Source: Leptolinea sp. UBA5203 (lineage in GTDB: Bacteria; Chloroflexota; Anaerolineae; Anaerolineales; Anaerolineaceae). From it: a stretch of 53,894 nt of DNA. Position 1 is the stretch's first letter. Each line of letters opens with the position of its first letter. Location of the stretch: assembly GCA_002412765.1 (NCBI GenBank), contig DHVR01000027.1, positions 62,525 to 116,418 of the forward strand, read 5' to 3'. Made by a program: the position numbers and the translations under genes. Positions 17,795 to 26,613 of this stretch are shown here, in pieces. The notes under the pieces were generated by a model, which worked only from the letters and a program-made list of their open reading frames with translations, had not been told where the DNA came from and ran no database searches.

Positions 17795-18904
17795 ATGAAC
17801 ACCTATAAAATCGTGATCAAAATTGGTTCCTCCACCCTGACGGGCGGTACAAAAAAAATCTCCATGCCGCAAATCATGGATCTGGTGTCTCAAATTTCGC
17901 GTCTGCATGCCCAGGGGCACCGCATTGTGCTGGTCTCCTCCGGGGCGGTAGCCGCCGGGCGCGAAGCGCTTAATTATCCCGATCTGCCGGGCTTTATCCC
18001 CGTCAAACAGATGTTATCCGCCGTCGGACAGCCGCGTTTGATGGCCATCTATACCCAACTATTCCAGATCTACACCAAAACCGTGGCTCAGGTTTTACTG
18101 ACCCGCTCCGACATTTCCCACCGCCAGCGCTACCTGAATGCGCGCAACACACTGGACGCTTTGCTGATGCAGGGGATCATCCCGATCATTAACGAAAACG
18201 ACACGGTCGCCACGGATGAAATCCGCGTGGGCGACAATGATAATCTCTCCGCCATGGTCTGTAATTTAATTGAAGCTGATTTGCTCATCCTGCTTACCGA
18301 TCAGCAGGGCCTCTTCACCGCTGATCCCCATCAGGATCCCAACGCCAGTTTGATCCCCGAGATCAGCGAGCCGGTCATTCCCGAATGGGTCTGGCAGGCA
18401 GCCGGCAGCGCCCAATCCGGCATCGGCACGGGCGGCATGGTCACCAAGCTGCAAGCCGCCGATCTGGCCCGCCGATCCGGCAGTAAAGTGGTCATCACCA
18501 ACGGCTCCCAGCCCAACGTCATCGAAAAAGTGCTCAGTGGTGATGCCATAGGCACGGTATTCACCCCGGTCGTCAGCAACCTGGAAAGCCGCAAGCGATT
18601 CATCCTGACCGGTCACAAACCCAGCGGCAGCCTCTATATTGACCCCGGCGCTGCCCGAGTGATGATCCACGGCACCAGCAGTTTGCTGCCCGTGGGCGTG
18701 CTGCGCGTGGAAGGCCAGTTTGACCGCGGCGCAACGGTAAAAGTGCTGGATACCAACGGCAAAGAAATTGCCATTGGCATTACCAGTTATGACTCCGAAA
18801 GCATGCAGCAGCTCTGCGGCCGCCACTCCAATGAAATTGAAGCCATTTTGGGATATACCTATGGCAATGAAGTCGTTCACCATGACAACATGGTGCTTTT
18901 GTAA
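17795..18904 (+). CDS. proB: Glutamate 5-kinase
   Basis: This is a 369-residue gamma-glutamyl kinase, first step of proline synthesis from glutamate, and cytosolic. The amino-acid kinase domain starts with YKIVIKIGSSTLTGG and includes VLVSSGAVAAGR, PIINENDTVATDE and a Gly-rich SGIGTGGMVTKLQAA segment. A C-terminal PUA domain (about residues 275-365) is present as in most bacterial ProB. The ATG at 17795 is preferred over an in-frame TTG 12 bp earlier because MNTYKIVIK matches the family start. proA follows after a 30-bp gap, so the two are likely co-transcribed. No proC is in the window. Confidence 0.95.
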   Translation: MNTYKIVIKIGSSTLTGGTKKISMPQIMDLVSQISRLHAQGHRIVLVSSGAVAAGREALNYPDLPGFIPVKQMLSAVGQPRLMAIYTQLFQIYTKTVAQVLLTRSDISHRQRYLNARNTLDALLMQGIIPIINENDTVATDEIRVGDNDNLSAMVCNLIEADLLILLTDQQGLFTADPHQDPNASLIPEISEPVIPEWVWQAAGSAQSGIGTGGMVTKLQAADLARRSGSKVVITNGSQPNVIEKVLSGDAIGTVFTPVVSNLESRKRFILTGHKPSGSLYIDPGAARVMIHGTSSLLPVGVLRVEGQFDRGATVKVLDTNGKEIAIGITSYDSESMQQLCGRHSNEIEAILGYTYGNEVVHHDNMVLL

Positions 18905-18934
18905 CCTGTACTTTTGTATCATTTGGAGATTCCC

Positions 18935-20191
18935 ATGGTAGAAACCATCGCCCGACAAGCCCGCGCCGCGGCTCAGCAACTCGCCCGCATATCCACTGAG
19001 ACAAAGAATTCCTGCATCAACACCATGGCCGACCTGTTGGATCTCGAACAGGCAGCCGTCTTGGCAGCCAATCAAAAAGACATCCAGGCCGCCCAAGCCA
19101 CCGGCATGGCCGACAGCCTGATTGACCGCTTGATGTTGAACGAATCCCGCCTGACTTCCATGGCCGCTGATCTGCGCCATGTGGTCAGTTTGCCAGATCC
19201 GGTCGGCGAATCCTTCGATGCCTATCTGGCGCCGAACGGATTGAAAATCCATAAACAACGCGTGCCCCTGGGCGTGATCGCCGTGATCTACGAAGCCCGC
19301 CCCAACGTCACCATGGACGTAGCCAGCCTGACCTTAAAATCCGGTAACGCCGTCATCCTGCGCGGCGGCAGCGAAACCCTCAACTCCAACCGCGCCCTGG
19401 TCGCCATCCTGCAGCGCGCTTTAAAGGCCTGCGGCCTGCCCACCCATGCGATTCAATTCATCGACAGCCCGGACCGCAGCCTGGTAGCCCAGCTGCTAAA
19501 AATGCACCAATGGATTGATATGCTCATTCCGCGCGGCGGTGCCGGTCTGCACCAATACTGCCGCGAGAACAGCAGCATCCCGGTCATCACCGGCGGCATT
19601 GGCATCTGCCACCTCTTCGTGGATGAATCCGCCAATTTGGAAGCCGCCGTTGCCATTCTACAAAATGCCAAAGTACAGCGCCCCTCCGTATGCAACGCGC
19701 TGGATACCGCCCTCGTCCATCCGGCAGTGGCTGCTCAATTTCTACCCGCGCTAGTCAAGCGTCTGGCTCAGGATGGCGTCACCTTCCGCGCAGACGAGCG
19801 CGCTCTTTCCTATTTAAAGGAATTCCCAAACGATCTGATCCTGCCTGCCGGTCCACAGGACTTTGACACCGAATGGTTGTCCCTGGTGCTGGGGTTGAAA
19901 GTGGTTGATACCCTGGACGAAGCCATGGATTTTATCACCCAACATGGCACCCATCACTCGGACGGCATCTTGACCCAGAACGACGAGAACTCCCGCCGCT
20001 TTGTGGCTGAGGTGGATTCCGCGGCGGTGTATGTCAATGCCAGCACGCGCTTCACCGACGGCTCACAATTGGGCCTGGGCGCGGAAGTGGCCATCTCCAC
20101 CCAGCGTCTGCATGCCCGCGGACCGATGGCGCTCAAGGAGTTGACCACTTACAAATGGGTCATCCTGGGCGAGCAGCACATTCGGCCTTAA
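18935..20191 (+). CDS. proA: Glutamate-5-semialdehyde dehydrogenase
   Basis: This is a 418-residue NADPH-dependent gamma-glutamyl phosphate reductase, second step of proline synthesis. The cofactor region IAVIYEARPNVTMDVASL and the blocks ILRGGSETLNSNRAL and LIPRGGAGLHQY are diagnostic. The catalytic Cys lies in QRPSVCNALDT (about residue 255). The C-terminal GAEVAISTQRLHARGPM closes the family pattern. The ATG at 18935 behind GGAG is preferred over an upstream TTG at 18914. It pairs with proB directly upstream, and channelling of the unstable gamma-glutamyl phosphate between the two is known for the family. Confidence 0.95.
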   Translation: MVETIARQARAAAQQLARISTETKNSCINTMADLLDLEQAAVLAANQKDIQAAQATGMADSLIDRLMLNESRLTSMAADLRHVVSLPDPVGESFDAYLAPNGLKIHKQRVPLGVIAVIYEARPNVTMDVASLTLKSGNAVILRGGSETLNSNRALVAILQRALKACGLPTHAIQFIDSPDRSLVAQLLKMHQWIDMLIPRGGAGLHQYCRENSSIPVITGGIGICHLFVDESANLEAAVAILQNAKVQRPSVCNALDTALVHPAVAAQFLPALVKRLAQDGVTFRADERALSYLKEFPNDLILPAGPQDFDTEWLSLVLGLKVVDTLDEAMDFITQHGTHHSDGILTQNDENSRRFVAEVDSAAVYVNASTRFTDGSQLGLGAEVAISTQRLHARGPMALKELTTYKWVILGEQHIRP

Positions 20192-20270
20192 CTTCTTAAC
20201 CTCAAGCATAAACCAAAAACATCAACCGCATGGGGTTGATTTATCGCACCTCATCAAAGGGAATAAAGAG

Positions 20271-21671
20271 ATGAACCTACAACAAAGAATGTTCCAGGAA
20301 ATGCAGCAGAAAGACATATTTCTGCAAGCTCAAAAATATGCCTTTGAGTACGCTGATAGCATTTTAGAACGCAATGTCTTCCCCACTGAGGAAGCTATCC
20401 AAAATCTGGAAAAGTTTATCGAGAAATTTTCAGATGCCCCCGGGAATACAACGGATCTTCTGGAGCAGCTGCATACCTACGGCTCCCCTGCCAGTGTGGC
20501 CCAAACCGGCGGCCGTTATTTTGGTTTCGTGGATGGCGGTGTGCTGCCTGCAGCCCTGGCGGCCCGCTGGTTGGTGGATTTCTGGGATCAAAACACCGCC
20601 CTGTACGTCATCTCGCCTATCACCTCCAAACTGGAGGAAATTTGTGAAGCCTGGTTGAAGGACCTTCTCGGTCTGCCAGCCCAAACCGTGGCGGGTTTTG
20701 TCAGCGGATCCTCCCTGGCCATCGTTTGCGGCCTGGCTGCCGCCCGCTATCGCGTGCTGCAAAATCAAGGCTGGGATGTAAACAAAAAAGGACTGAACGG
20801 CGCCCCCAAAGTGCGCCTTGTGGCTGGTCGAGAAGCCCATGGTACAATTATCAAAGCCATCGCCGTGTTGGGGCTGGGCATCGACAATATCGAGTGGGTG
20901 GAGACGGACGATCAGGGCAGGATGCTGCCCTTCGCTCTGCCTGAACTGGACGCCAGCACGATTCTCATTCTGCAAGCCGGCAATGTCTGTTCCGGTTCCT
21001 TTGATCCGTTTGATGAGATTTGTGATCAGGCTACAAAAGCCGGAGCCTGGATCCATATTGATGGTGCATTTGGCCTTTGGGCGGCAGGATCGAAGCCGTT
21101 GCAGCCGCTCACCCGTGGCATGGAAAAGGCCAATTCCTGGTCTGTGGATGGACACAAAACCCTCAACACCCCCTACGACAGCGGCATTGTCCTCTGTAAG
21201 GACCGCGAAGCCCTGGTGCAAGCCCTGCATGCCACGGGTTCTTACATTGCCTATAGTGAGCACCGCGACGGTATGATGTACACCCCCGAAATGTCCCGGC
21301 GTGCCCGCGCGGTGGAATTATGGGCAGCGCTCAAATATCTGGGCAAGTCCGGCGTGGATGAACTGGTCAGCGGGCTGCATCAGCGGGCTGTACAAATCAG
21401 CCAGGAGCTGGCGCAGGAAGGATTTCAGATTCTCAACGATGTGGTTTTTAATCAGGTAGTGGTGGTTTGTGAAACCGATGAACTCACTCAGCGCACCATG
21501 GAACTCGTCCAAAAGTCCGGCGAGTGTTGGGCCGGCGGCGCGAGATGGCACGACAAAGTCGTCATCCGCGTCAGTATCTGCTCCTGGGCTACGACCGAGG
21601 AAGATATCACCCGTTCGGTACGCGCATTCGTCGCCGCCCGAACCCTTGCCCGGCAGGAATTGAATAAATAG
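20271..21671 (+). CDS. PLP-dependent group II decarboxylase
   Basis: This is a 466-residue cytosolic pyridoxal-phosphate enzyme of the group II amino-acid decarboxylase family (aromatic-L-amino-acid, aspartate or glutamate decarboxylase relatives). PLP contacts are seen in GFVSGSSLAIVCGL, WIHIDGAFGLWA with the PLP-binding Asp, and SVDGHKTLNTPYDSG with the Schiff-base Lys near residue 300. The start at 20271 has GGGAATAAAG upstream. It follows proA by 79 bp, with a weak 7-bp hairpin at 20221-20240 in the gap, so co-transcription is possible but not assured. The substrate cannot be fixed from sequence. A metagenome-type aromatic amino-acid decarboxylase is as likely as one acting on acidic residues. 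Confidence 0.82.
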   Translation: MNLQQRMFQEMQQKDIFLQAQKYAFEYADSILERNVFPTEEAIQNLEKFIEKFSDAPGNTTDLLEQLHTYGSPASVAQTGGRYFGFVDGGVLPAALAARWLVDFWDQNTALYVISPITSKLEEICEAWLKDLLGLPAQTVAGFVSGSSLAIVCGLAAARYRVLQNQGWDVNKKGLNGAPKVRLVAGREAHGTIIKAIAVLGLGIDNIEWVETDDQGRMLPFALPELDASTILILQAGNVCSGSFDPFDEICDQATKAGAWIHIDGAFGLWAAGSKPLQPLTRGMEKANSWSVDGHKTLNTPYDSGIVLCKDREALVQALHATGSYIAYSEHRDGMMYTPEMSRRARAVELWAALKYLGKSGVDELVSGLHQRAVQISQELAQEGFQILNDVVFNQVVVVCETDELTQRTMELVQKSGECWAGGARWHDKVVIRVSICSWATTEEDITRSVRAFVAARTLARQELNK

Positions 21672-22226
21672 ACTCGCTCCCTGAGCTCCCCCCTCCGTTC
21701 CCCGAGCCTCCCCTATCGCTCCCTGAGCTCGTCGAAGGGTGAAATTACACAACTAGGCCTTCGGCAAGCGGTTCCCGAGCCTGTCGAGGGGCAGTCACCA
21801 GGCTTCGGCAAACGGTCGCCGAGTTAATCGAGATACTACCAACAGAAATGCCCCGCTCCCTGAGCTCCGCCGAAGGGTACACCTACCAGGCCAGCGTCAG
21901 GCTTCGACAAGCTCTCCCCTAACGGGGACTTAGCCAACGGATTGTGACGGGTTCATGTCCAACGGTCGACTGTGAAATCATCGGTATTGGCGTAGGTTGG
22001 AGTTGAGCCGGGGTATAAACGACAAGCCAGATGGCAATCCATCCCCGGTGAAACCCAACAGTAGACACCTATACCCATTATAAGTCTGTACGAGATTCAA
22101 CCATTGATTTGGAATTCTACTCATACACAAGGTGCATTGCAATGCACCCTACGCCTAGCCAACGGTCATACACCGTGCCCCGAGCGGGTCGAGGGGGGCT
22201 TCGACGAGCTCTCCCCTAGCGGGGAC
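21672..22226. repeat. Cluster of dispersed GAGCTCGTCGAAGG-type repeats
   Basis: This non-coding stretch is built of many variants of a short repeat with arms like CCCTGAGCTCGTCGAAGG and GCTTCGACAAGCTC (for example around 21718, 21754, 21795, 21850, 21899 and 22190), in both orientations. These resemble the short palindromic repeats scattered through many Chloroflexota and cyanobacterial genomes. A perfect 18-bp palindrome GGTGCATTGCAATGCACC lies at 22131-22148 and belongs to another dispersed type. No gene is seen. The cluster lies between convergent genes. Confidence 0.75.
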
Positions 22227-24407
22227 CTACTTAGCACGACGCGCATTCTTGCGGAACTCAAAAATGATGATCAAGATCATCACCAGCAGCAGACCCAGCA
22301 TGACGGGCACGGCCCAACTGACCAAGCCAATTCTGAATTGCAGCGCCGCGTCCGAATCCACCACGACAGGGACATCCTCGGCCGCCGGGACCAGCTTCTC
22401 CCCACGAGCCAGACCCTGATCAAACCAGCTCGCCTGCACACCCTCCCCCAGCGTGACGGCGAAGTTGTTCTGCGCCACATCAGGGCGGGTAAGGGTTTGC
22501 ACGGCATAGCCCAGGCCGGTTGAGTTATTACCCAGCACCGCCAGAAATACCCGATGGGCTGCACCTGGGTATCCGCGGATGGCGGTATAGCCAACATCGG
22601 CTGCGCCGGTTGGGGTGGTGACCATGGCCAGGTTGGATTGCTCACTGAGCAGGTTATCCTCCTGGAATACCAGGGACGGGAACTGATCCGGCTGTGTTAG
22701 CAAAGGCAAATCCAGCGGCCTGCCCACCGCAATGAGATTAAAGTTTCCGACAGCCGCCGCGTCCAATTGATTCGCAGCGGTAAGCTGAAGCTGGAGCGGA
22801 TTCTGGTCCGTCAGCCTGCTGCCCAACTGGAAAGCCAGGTCCGCGGCCGCCGGCCAACTGCCTGCATCCAGCGGGGAAAGGACGAACATGACATTATCCA
22901 GATCAATGCCGGAGAGGTACACATCCGGATAATCGGCAAAGGTCTTGAAGGACAGCGCCGTGGAAGTGGCCCGTTCCAGCGGTAGATGCATTACCGAACT
23001 GGCGGAAATCTTCAGCCAGGCCGTGGATTCCTGCACCTCACTGCACAAATCCCGAGTGCTCAAATTGGCCGCCACTTCCAGGGTGTTGCGCCCCGGATGG
23101 ATCAGGTTGGTGGGCAGGATCAGGCGGAAAAGAACCTCGTTGGAGGTTTGATCATTCAAGCGCAAACTGACCATGGGGTAGCCATTCAGGTTGATGGCCA
23201 ATCCGGAGCGCAAATAATCCAACTGCTGGGAGTGGCTGAGCACCAGGTCAAACGAGGCATCCGGGCGGGCTTCTTCCCCGGCAGGGATGAAGAAATCAAA
23301 GGACTTCGTCAGTCCGGCAGTGGGGCTTAACACCAGCTCACCGGCGCCCAGGTCCTGCAGGGACAGGTCCTCGCTGGCGGGTTCGGCAGGGGGAATATTA
23401 ACCGCATTGACGCGCATGGCCGAGCCGTCCCCTGCAGCAATCACCTGACCGGTGCTGAGCACCTGCGCCGCTTTGACGATCCCGGCGGCATCCCCGCTGA
23501 CCCACAGTCCGGAACCCCCGGTCGGCAAAGTGAATAATTGTACGGAGCCTTCCCCGGCTTGCAGGTCCAAACCCGCAGGCAGACCGAGCGCATCCCGGAT
23601 GGCATCCTCCAGGCGTTCCGATTCGGCAAAAACAAGGATCGGAGACTTAGCGGCAGGCTGAGCCAGATAGTCCGTCAGGGTCATGGTTTTAATCTGCTGC
23701 TTGCCGGCCGAGAGACGTCCCATGCCGGCGGAAGTAATCAGCGCCGCATGGATCTCGCTCAGGGTGGCATCCTCAGACAGCAGGAAGGTTAAGCTCTTGG
23801 GCTGCAGGGCATGCTCAACGATGAAAGGTACGGGAAAATCATTTAATGTGAAAGACGGCGTGCCTTGATCATAGATGAGCAATAGCCTGGAACTGGGCAG
23901 GAGGGTGATATTGGAGAGCAGATTCATCTGACAGGATGCCGAACCGTCCCAGCGGATGAGCAGTTCGTTCGATCCGGATCGGGAGACAGGTTTCAACAAG
24001 CCGGAATCAAAAGTGATCTCCATCGTGGAATCGCCGTTTTCCTGTAGGGTTTTCAGGAGAATGGGCTGACCGTTCAGCGACACGTGCAGGTCGCCGCCGG
24101 TCAGGCCGCTGATGGTCTGCTGTGTTTCGGACGGCATCAGGTTGGAGAAAGTCGAGGAGATGTCCAGCAGGAGGGTCACGTTTCCGGGCTGAATCTGCCA
24201 ATCCACGGGAAAGTTGAAGCGCAGGGCAATCTCCGATACCGGACCCGGCAGGGATTGCGGATAGGCCATGCCCAACTGTGCAAAGCTGAGCTCAACGGCA
24301 TCCGACGAGGTAGTTTGGGCAAAAACAGGCAGCGGGTGAATGGAGGAAATCAGCAGGACAAAAGCGACCAGCGCCAGCAAGAATCGATAGGTATAGGATC
24401 GGTTCAT
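22227..24407 (-). CDS. BcsB-like cellulose synthase regulatory subunit homologue
   Basis: This is a 726-residue envelope protein of the BcsB family. A signal peptide (about residues 1-30, LLALVAFVLLISSIHPLPVFA) precedes a long extracytoplasmic part with alternating carbohydrate-binding-like and flavodoxin-like folds. A single C-terminal membrane helix (about 695-718, VPVMLGLLLVMILIIIFEF) is followed by a short basic tail. BcsB guides nascent glucan through the envelope as partner of the BcsA synthase. No BcsA glycosyltransferase is in the window. The ATG at 24407 follows GGAGGAG, and the gene lies 13 bp after the Wzz-like gene, so they form an operon. A role in some other exopolysaccharide is possible. 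Confidence 0.72.
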   Translation of the reverse strand: MNRSYTYRFLLALVAFVLLISSIHPLPVFAQTTSSDAVELSFAQLGMAYPQSLPGPVSEIALRFNFPVDWQIQPGNVTLLLDISSTFSNLMPSETQQTISGLTGGDLHVSLNGQPILLKTLQENGDSTMEITFDSGLLKPVSRSGSNELLIRWDGSASCQMNLLSNITLLPSSRLLLIYDQGTPSFTLNDFPVPFIVEHALQPKSLTFLLSEDATLSEIHAALITSAGMGRLSAGKQQIKTMTLTDYLAQPAAKSPILVFAESERLEDAIRDALGLPAGLDLQAGEGSVQLFTLPTGGSGLWVSGDAAGIVKAAQVLSTGQVIAAGDGSAMRVNAVNIPPAEPASEDLSLQDLGAGELVLSPTAGLTKSFDFFIPAGEEARPDASFDLVLSHSQQLDYLRSGLAINLNGYPMVSLRLNDQTSNEVLFRLILPTNLIHPGRNTLEVAANLSTRDLCSEVQESTAWLKISASSVMHLPLERATSTALSFKTFADYPDVYLSGIDLDNVMFVLSPLDAGSWPAAADLAFQLGSRLTDQNPLQLQLTAANQLDAAAVGNFNLIAVGRPLDLPLLTQPDQFPSLVFQEDNLLSEQSNLAMVTTPTGAADVGYTAIRGYPGAAHRVFLAVLGNNSTGLGYAVQTLTRPDVAQNNFAVTLGEGVQASWFDQGLARGEKLVPAAEDVPVVVDSDAALQFRIGLVSWAVPVMLGLLLVMILIIIFEFRKNARRAK

Positions 24408-24420
24408 ATTCTCCTCCACC

Positions 24421-25512
24421 TTAAGCCGCCACAATCAGTTTCTGACCACCCTGACGGGCTTGCTCCAGCGTCTTTTCCCCGCGCTCGATCAAGCTTTCCA
24501 ACGTGTCCTCGGCATGGCGCAGTACCAGCCCGGCCGCAGGGTCCAGGGCGATGGAATCCCCGGTTTCAAGGACGATGGGTTCCTCCAGCGCGGAGATCAG
24601 CCGCTCCAGGGTTTTGGTCGCCGGCAGTTCGGGGGTGGAAGGCAGCATCACGCTGAAGGTCAGCGCATCCCAGCGGGCGACGCGGTCATTGCCGCGCAGC
24701 ATGGCATGCAGCCGGCCGACCACATTTTGCAGAATATCGGCGGCCATGCGCTCGGGCAGGCCCTCCAGCAGATCCTCCAGACCCTGTAAATAAATCAGCG
24801 AAAAGGCCAGCGGGATCTCCTTCTTCTTGATCAATTCCTGACTGAGCATGCGCAATAAATATTTGCGGGTGAACGCCAGCGATTGCCGATCCGTCTGAGA
24901 TTTCTCGCGCAATGTCGCCAGCGGGACCTGCAGGGACTCGCGCAGCACGAGGAACAAAATCCCCACCGCCAGGCCGATCCCGGCGGCGATCAGGATCACC
25001 AGCAGAGGCCGGGGATGAAAGGGCTTGGCCGGTTCAACCGCCAGATCCAGAAAGACAATATCAAAAACCTGATAAATGCTTTTAATGAAGCTGATGCCAT
25101 TCTGGCCGACGTTATTGGCCAGCAGGGTCACCAGCTTGGGGTCGGACCCCTCCACATTCAGCACCAGGATGTTGGTATCCTGCTCGACCTGCGAGTAGAC
25201 GCGGATATTCTTCATCAAGGCCGGGTCCAATTGCAGCCGATCCAGCGTATCCTGCAATACGCGGTTGCTCTGCAGAATATCGGAATAGGTGGTGGAGATG
25301 GTGCGTTTATCCAGCGTGTCCAGGCTGCTGACCACGTCCCGGCTGCTGGTGAGGGTTTCGTTGGGGTAGACCAAAAACGTGGCCGATGCCCGATAAAGCG
25401 GCGTGGTGGTGATCATCCATGCAAAAGAAATAAACAAAGACGTGGCGATGAAAAAAATCAGAATCCGCCAGCCATTCTGGTAGCGTTTAAAATTCGCCTG
25501 TGATGTGGTCAT
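24421..25512 (-). CDS. Wzz-like chain-length protein fused to a degenerate GGDEF-like domain
   Basis: This is a 363-residue membrane protein. A first helix (about residues 16-37) is followed by an extracytoplasmic Wzz-like domain (YRASATFLVYPNE; periplasmic to about 170). A second helix with a preceding Pro motif comes next (PAKPFHPRPLLVILIAAGIG). After it comes a cytoplasmic region of ~170 residues with the pattern of a diguanylate cyclase: TDRQSLAFTRKYL, ILQNVVGRLHAMLRGNDRVARW. The signature loop is WDALTF instead of GGDEF, so it is unlikely to be catalytic. It is flanked by a sortase-like lipoprotein and a BcsB homologue, suggesting control of polysaccharide export, perhaps by nucleotide sensing. 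The start at 25512 has a GGAGGAG ribosome site; an in-frame upstream codon overlaps the previous gene. Confidence 0.65.
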   Translation of the reverse strand: MTTSQANFKRYQNGWRILIFFIATSLFISFAWMITTTPLYRASATFLVYPNETLTSSRDVVSSLDTLDKRTISTTYSDILQSNRVLQDTLDRLQLDPALMKNIRVYSQVEQDTNILVLNVEGSDPKLVTLLANNVGQNGISFIKSIYQVFDIVFLDLAVEPAKPFHPRPLLVILIAAGIGLAVGILFLVLRESLQVPLATLREKSQTDRQSLAFTRKYLLRMLSQELIKKKEIPLAFSLIYLQGLEDLLEGLPERMAADILQNVVGRLHAMLRGNDRVARWDALTFSVMLPSTPELPATKTLERLISALEEPIVLETGDSIALDPAAGLVLRHAEDTLESLIERGEKTLEQARQGGQKLIVAA

Positions 25513-25537
25513 ACCCTCTCCTCCAAATTCTAAATCC

Positions 25538-26254
25538 TCATTCTTGTAAGGCAATCACAAATAATCTCCCCCAGGAATCCTCTGATCCCTGGGCGATGCA
25601 AGTCTGAAACGTGGTGCGGCTGGCGCCGCCGTAAACGCGATAAAACAAATCCATGGTGTTAAGTGTCTCGCCGCTGACCAGATCCACAAAACTGCTGGTG
25701 GGGCTGTTCGGGCTGAGCGCCTGATATTCCTCTCCGTGCGAAACGATATATTCCTCGGTGCGGCCATCCCCATAGATCAGCACCACCACCTGCCCGGGCA
25801 TCAGATCAAAGTAATACAGGCCGGCCAAATAGTTGTGCGCCAGCAGGCCGGTGTTGCCGGTGTACTGCATCACCATGGTAAAGTAAGTGGCAATTTCGCG
25901 CAGCTGGCTGACGTATGCCGGATCATTGGCCGGCTGCTGCACGACCTTCAAGGCCATCACCCCATCCACAAACACACCCACCACCTGGGAGGCGTTCCCA
26001 TTGTTCAGGGCGGCGACGAACGTATCCAAGAATGGCGGGGGTAAGGGGGTAAGCGTGGGTAAAGGTGTGGAGGTGTAAACGGGGGTGGAAGTTTCAACGG
26101 GTGCAGCAGTGTGCGTTGGGGTGGAGCTGAGGGCAACCTCAGACGGCGGCCCCTCCCCCGGGCTGTTGCCTGATCCCTGGCAGCCGGATAGAATTCCCGG
26201 CAGGATTATTAGTATTAAGAAAGTTGCTCTACCCAATAAAGAATTTAATGTCAT
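25538..26254 (-). CDS. Sortase-like lipoprotein
   Basis: This is a 238-residue lipoprotein: signal sequence with lipobox ILSGC (Cys about residue 25), then a Thr/Pro-rich linker (residues about 40-75). The C-terminal domain resembles the sortase fold. It has a candidate catalytic His in LLAHNYLAG, the stretch VVLIYGDGRTEEYIV, a TLxTC-like segment TTFQTCIA with the candidate nucleophilic Cys, and an Arg in WGRLFVIAL. These three residues occur in the sortase order His-Cys-Arg. A lipid-anchored sortase would be unusual. It starts an apparent operon with the Wzz-like and BcsB-like genes. It could link a surface polymer or protein, or be an inactive relative. The fold call rests on motif spacing alone. 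Confidence 0.55.
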   Translation of the reverse strand: MTLNSLLGRATFLILIILPGILSGCQGSGNSPGEGPPSEVALSSTPTHTAAPVETSTPVYTSTPLPTLTPLPPPFLDTFVAALNNGNASQVVGVFVDGVMALKVVQQPANDPAYVSQLREIATYFTMVMQYTGNTGLLAHNYLAGLYYFDLMPGQVVVLIYGDGRTEEYIVSHGEEYQALSPNSPTSSFVDLVSGETLNTMDLFYRVYGGASRTTFQTCIAQGSEDSWGRLFVIALQE

Positions 26255-26347
26255 TTTTTATCTTCAAATACAAATAAAGACCCATTAATGACATTATAAG
26301 ACATTCAAGGGCAATAACCTAGCTGGGGAAGTGGCTGGTTAACAACA

Positions 26348-26373
26348 CCAAGGGCACAGTTTCGTGCCCTCGG
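26348..26373 (-). terminator. Hairpin after the last toxin/immunity module
   Basis: CCGAGGGCAC-GAAACT-GTGCCCTTGG (minus strand) lies about 50 bp after the stop of the small immunity-like gene. The same CCGAGGGCAC arm recurs at 29220-29249 and 31988-32015, each after an immunity-like gene. No T-run follows, so it may be a terminator or a module-border repeat. Confidence 0.55.
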
Positions 26374-26421
26374 GATATTGTAAAAAATTAGTTTATGTTC
26401 CAATATAAAGATTTTTACAAC

Positions 26422-26604
26422 TTAATATAATTTTGAAATTATATAAATAATATTGAATATTCCAATAAGCGCTCCAATAAAATATCTAACCCCTTTTCCT
26501 ATTTGAGATGGTTTGATTAAGTATATATATCTATATGACATGTATAAAGCAAAAATTGTCGGAAAAGCAATAATAGTGACTATATAAAAAACAAATTTGT
26601 TCAT
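26422..26604 (-). CDS. Small two-helix membrane protein, probable immunity peptide
   Basis: This peptide of 60 residues has two hydrophobic stretches (about residues 4-20 and 43-58) separated by a basic loop. The ATG at 26604 is used: its ribosome site AGGTGG overlaps the TAG stop of the preceding RHS tip, so the two are tightly coupled. A GTG three codons earlier also fits. The neighbour's C-terminal domain is hydrophobic, so a membrane-embedded immunity partner is a reasonable inference. A homologous copy, broken by one nonsense codon, lies at 46018-46200. No family is recognised. Confidence 0.6.
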   Translation of the reverse strand: MNKFVFYIVTIIAFPTIFALYMSYRYIYLIKPSQIGKGVRYFIGALIGIFNIIYIISKLY

Positions 26605-26613
26605 TTTGACCAC

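Noticed and set aside
18266..19258. 330-codon minus-strand open frame opposite proB/proA
   Set aside because: It is the antisense shadow of two well-supported proline genes. It has low complexity in Gly, His and Gln and no recognisable domain.
20430..21263. 277-codon minus-strand frame opposite the decarboxylase
   Set aside because: It is a shadow of the PLP enzyme with no ribosome site or motif.
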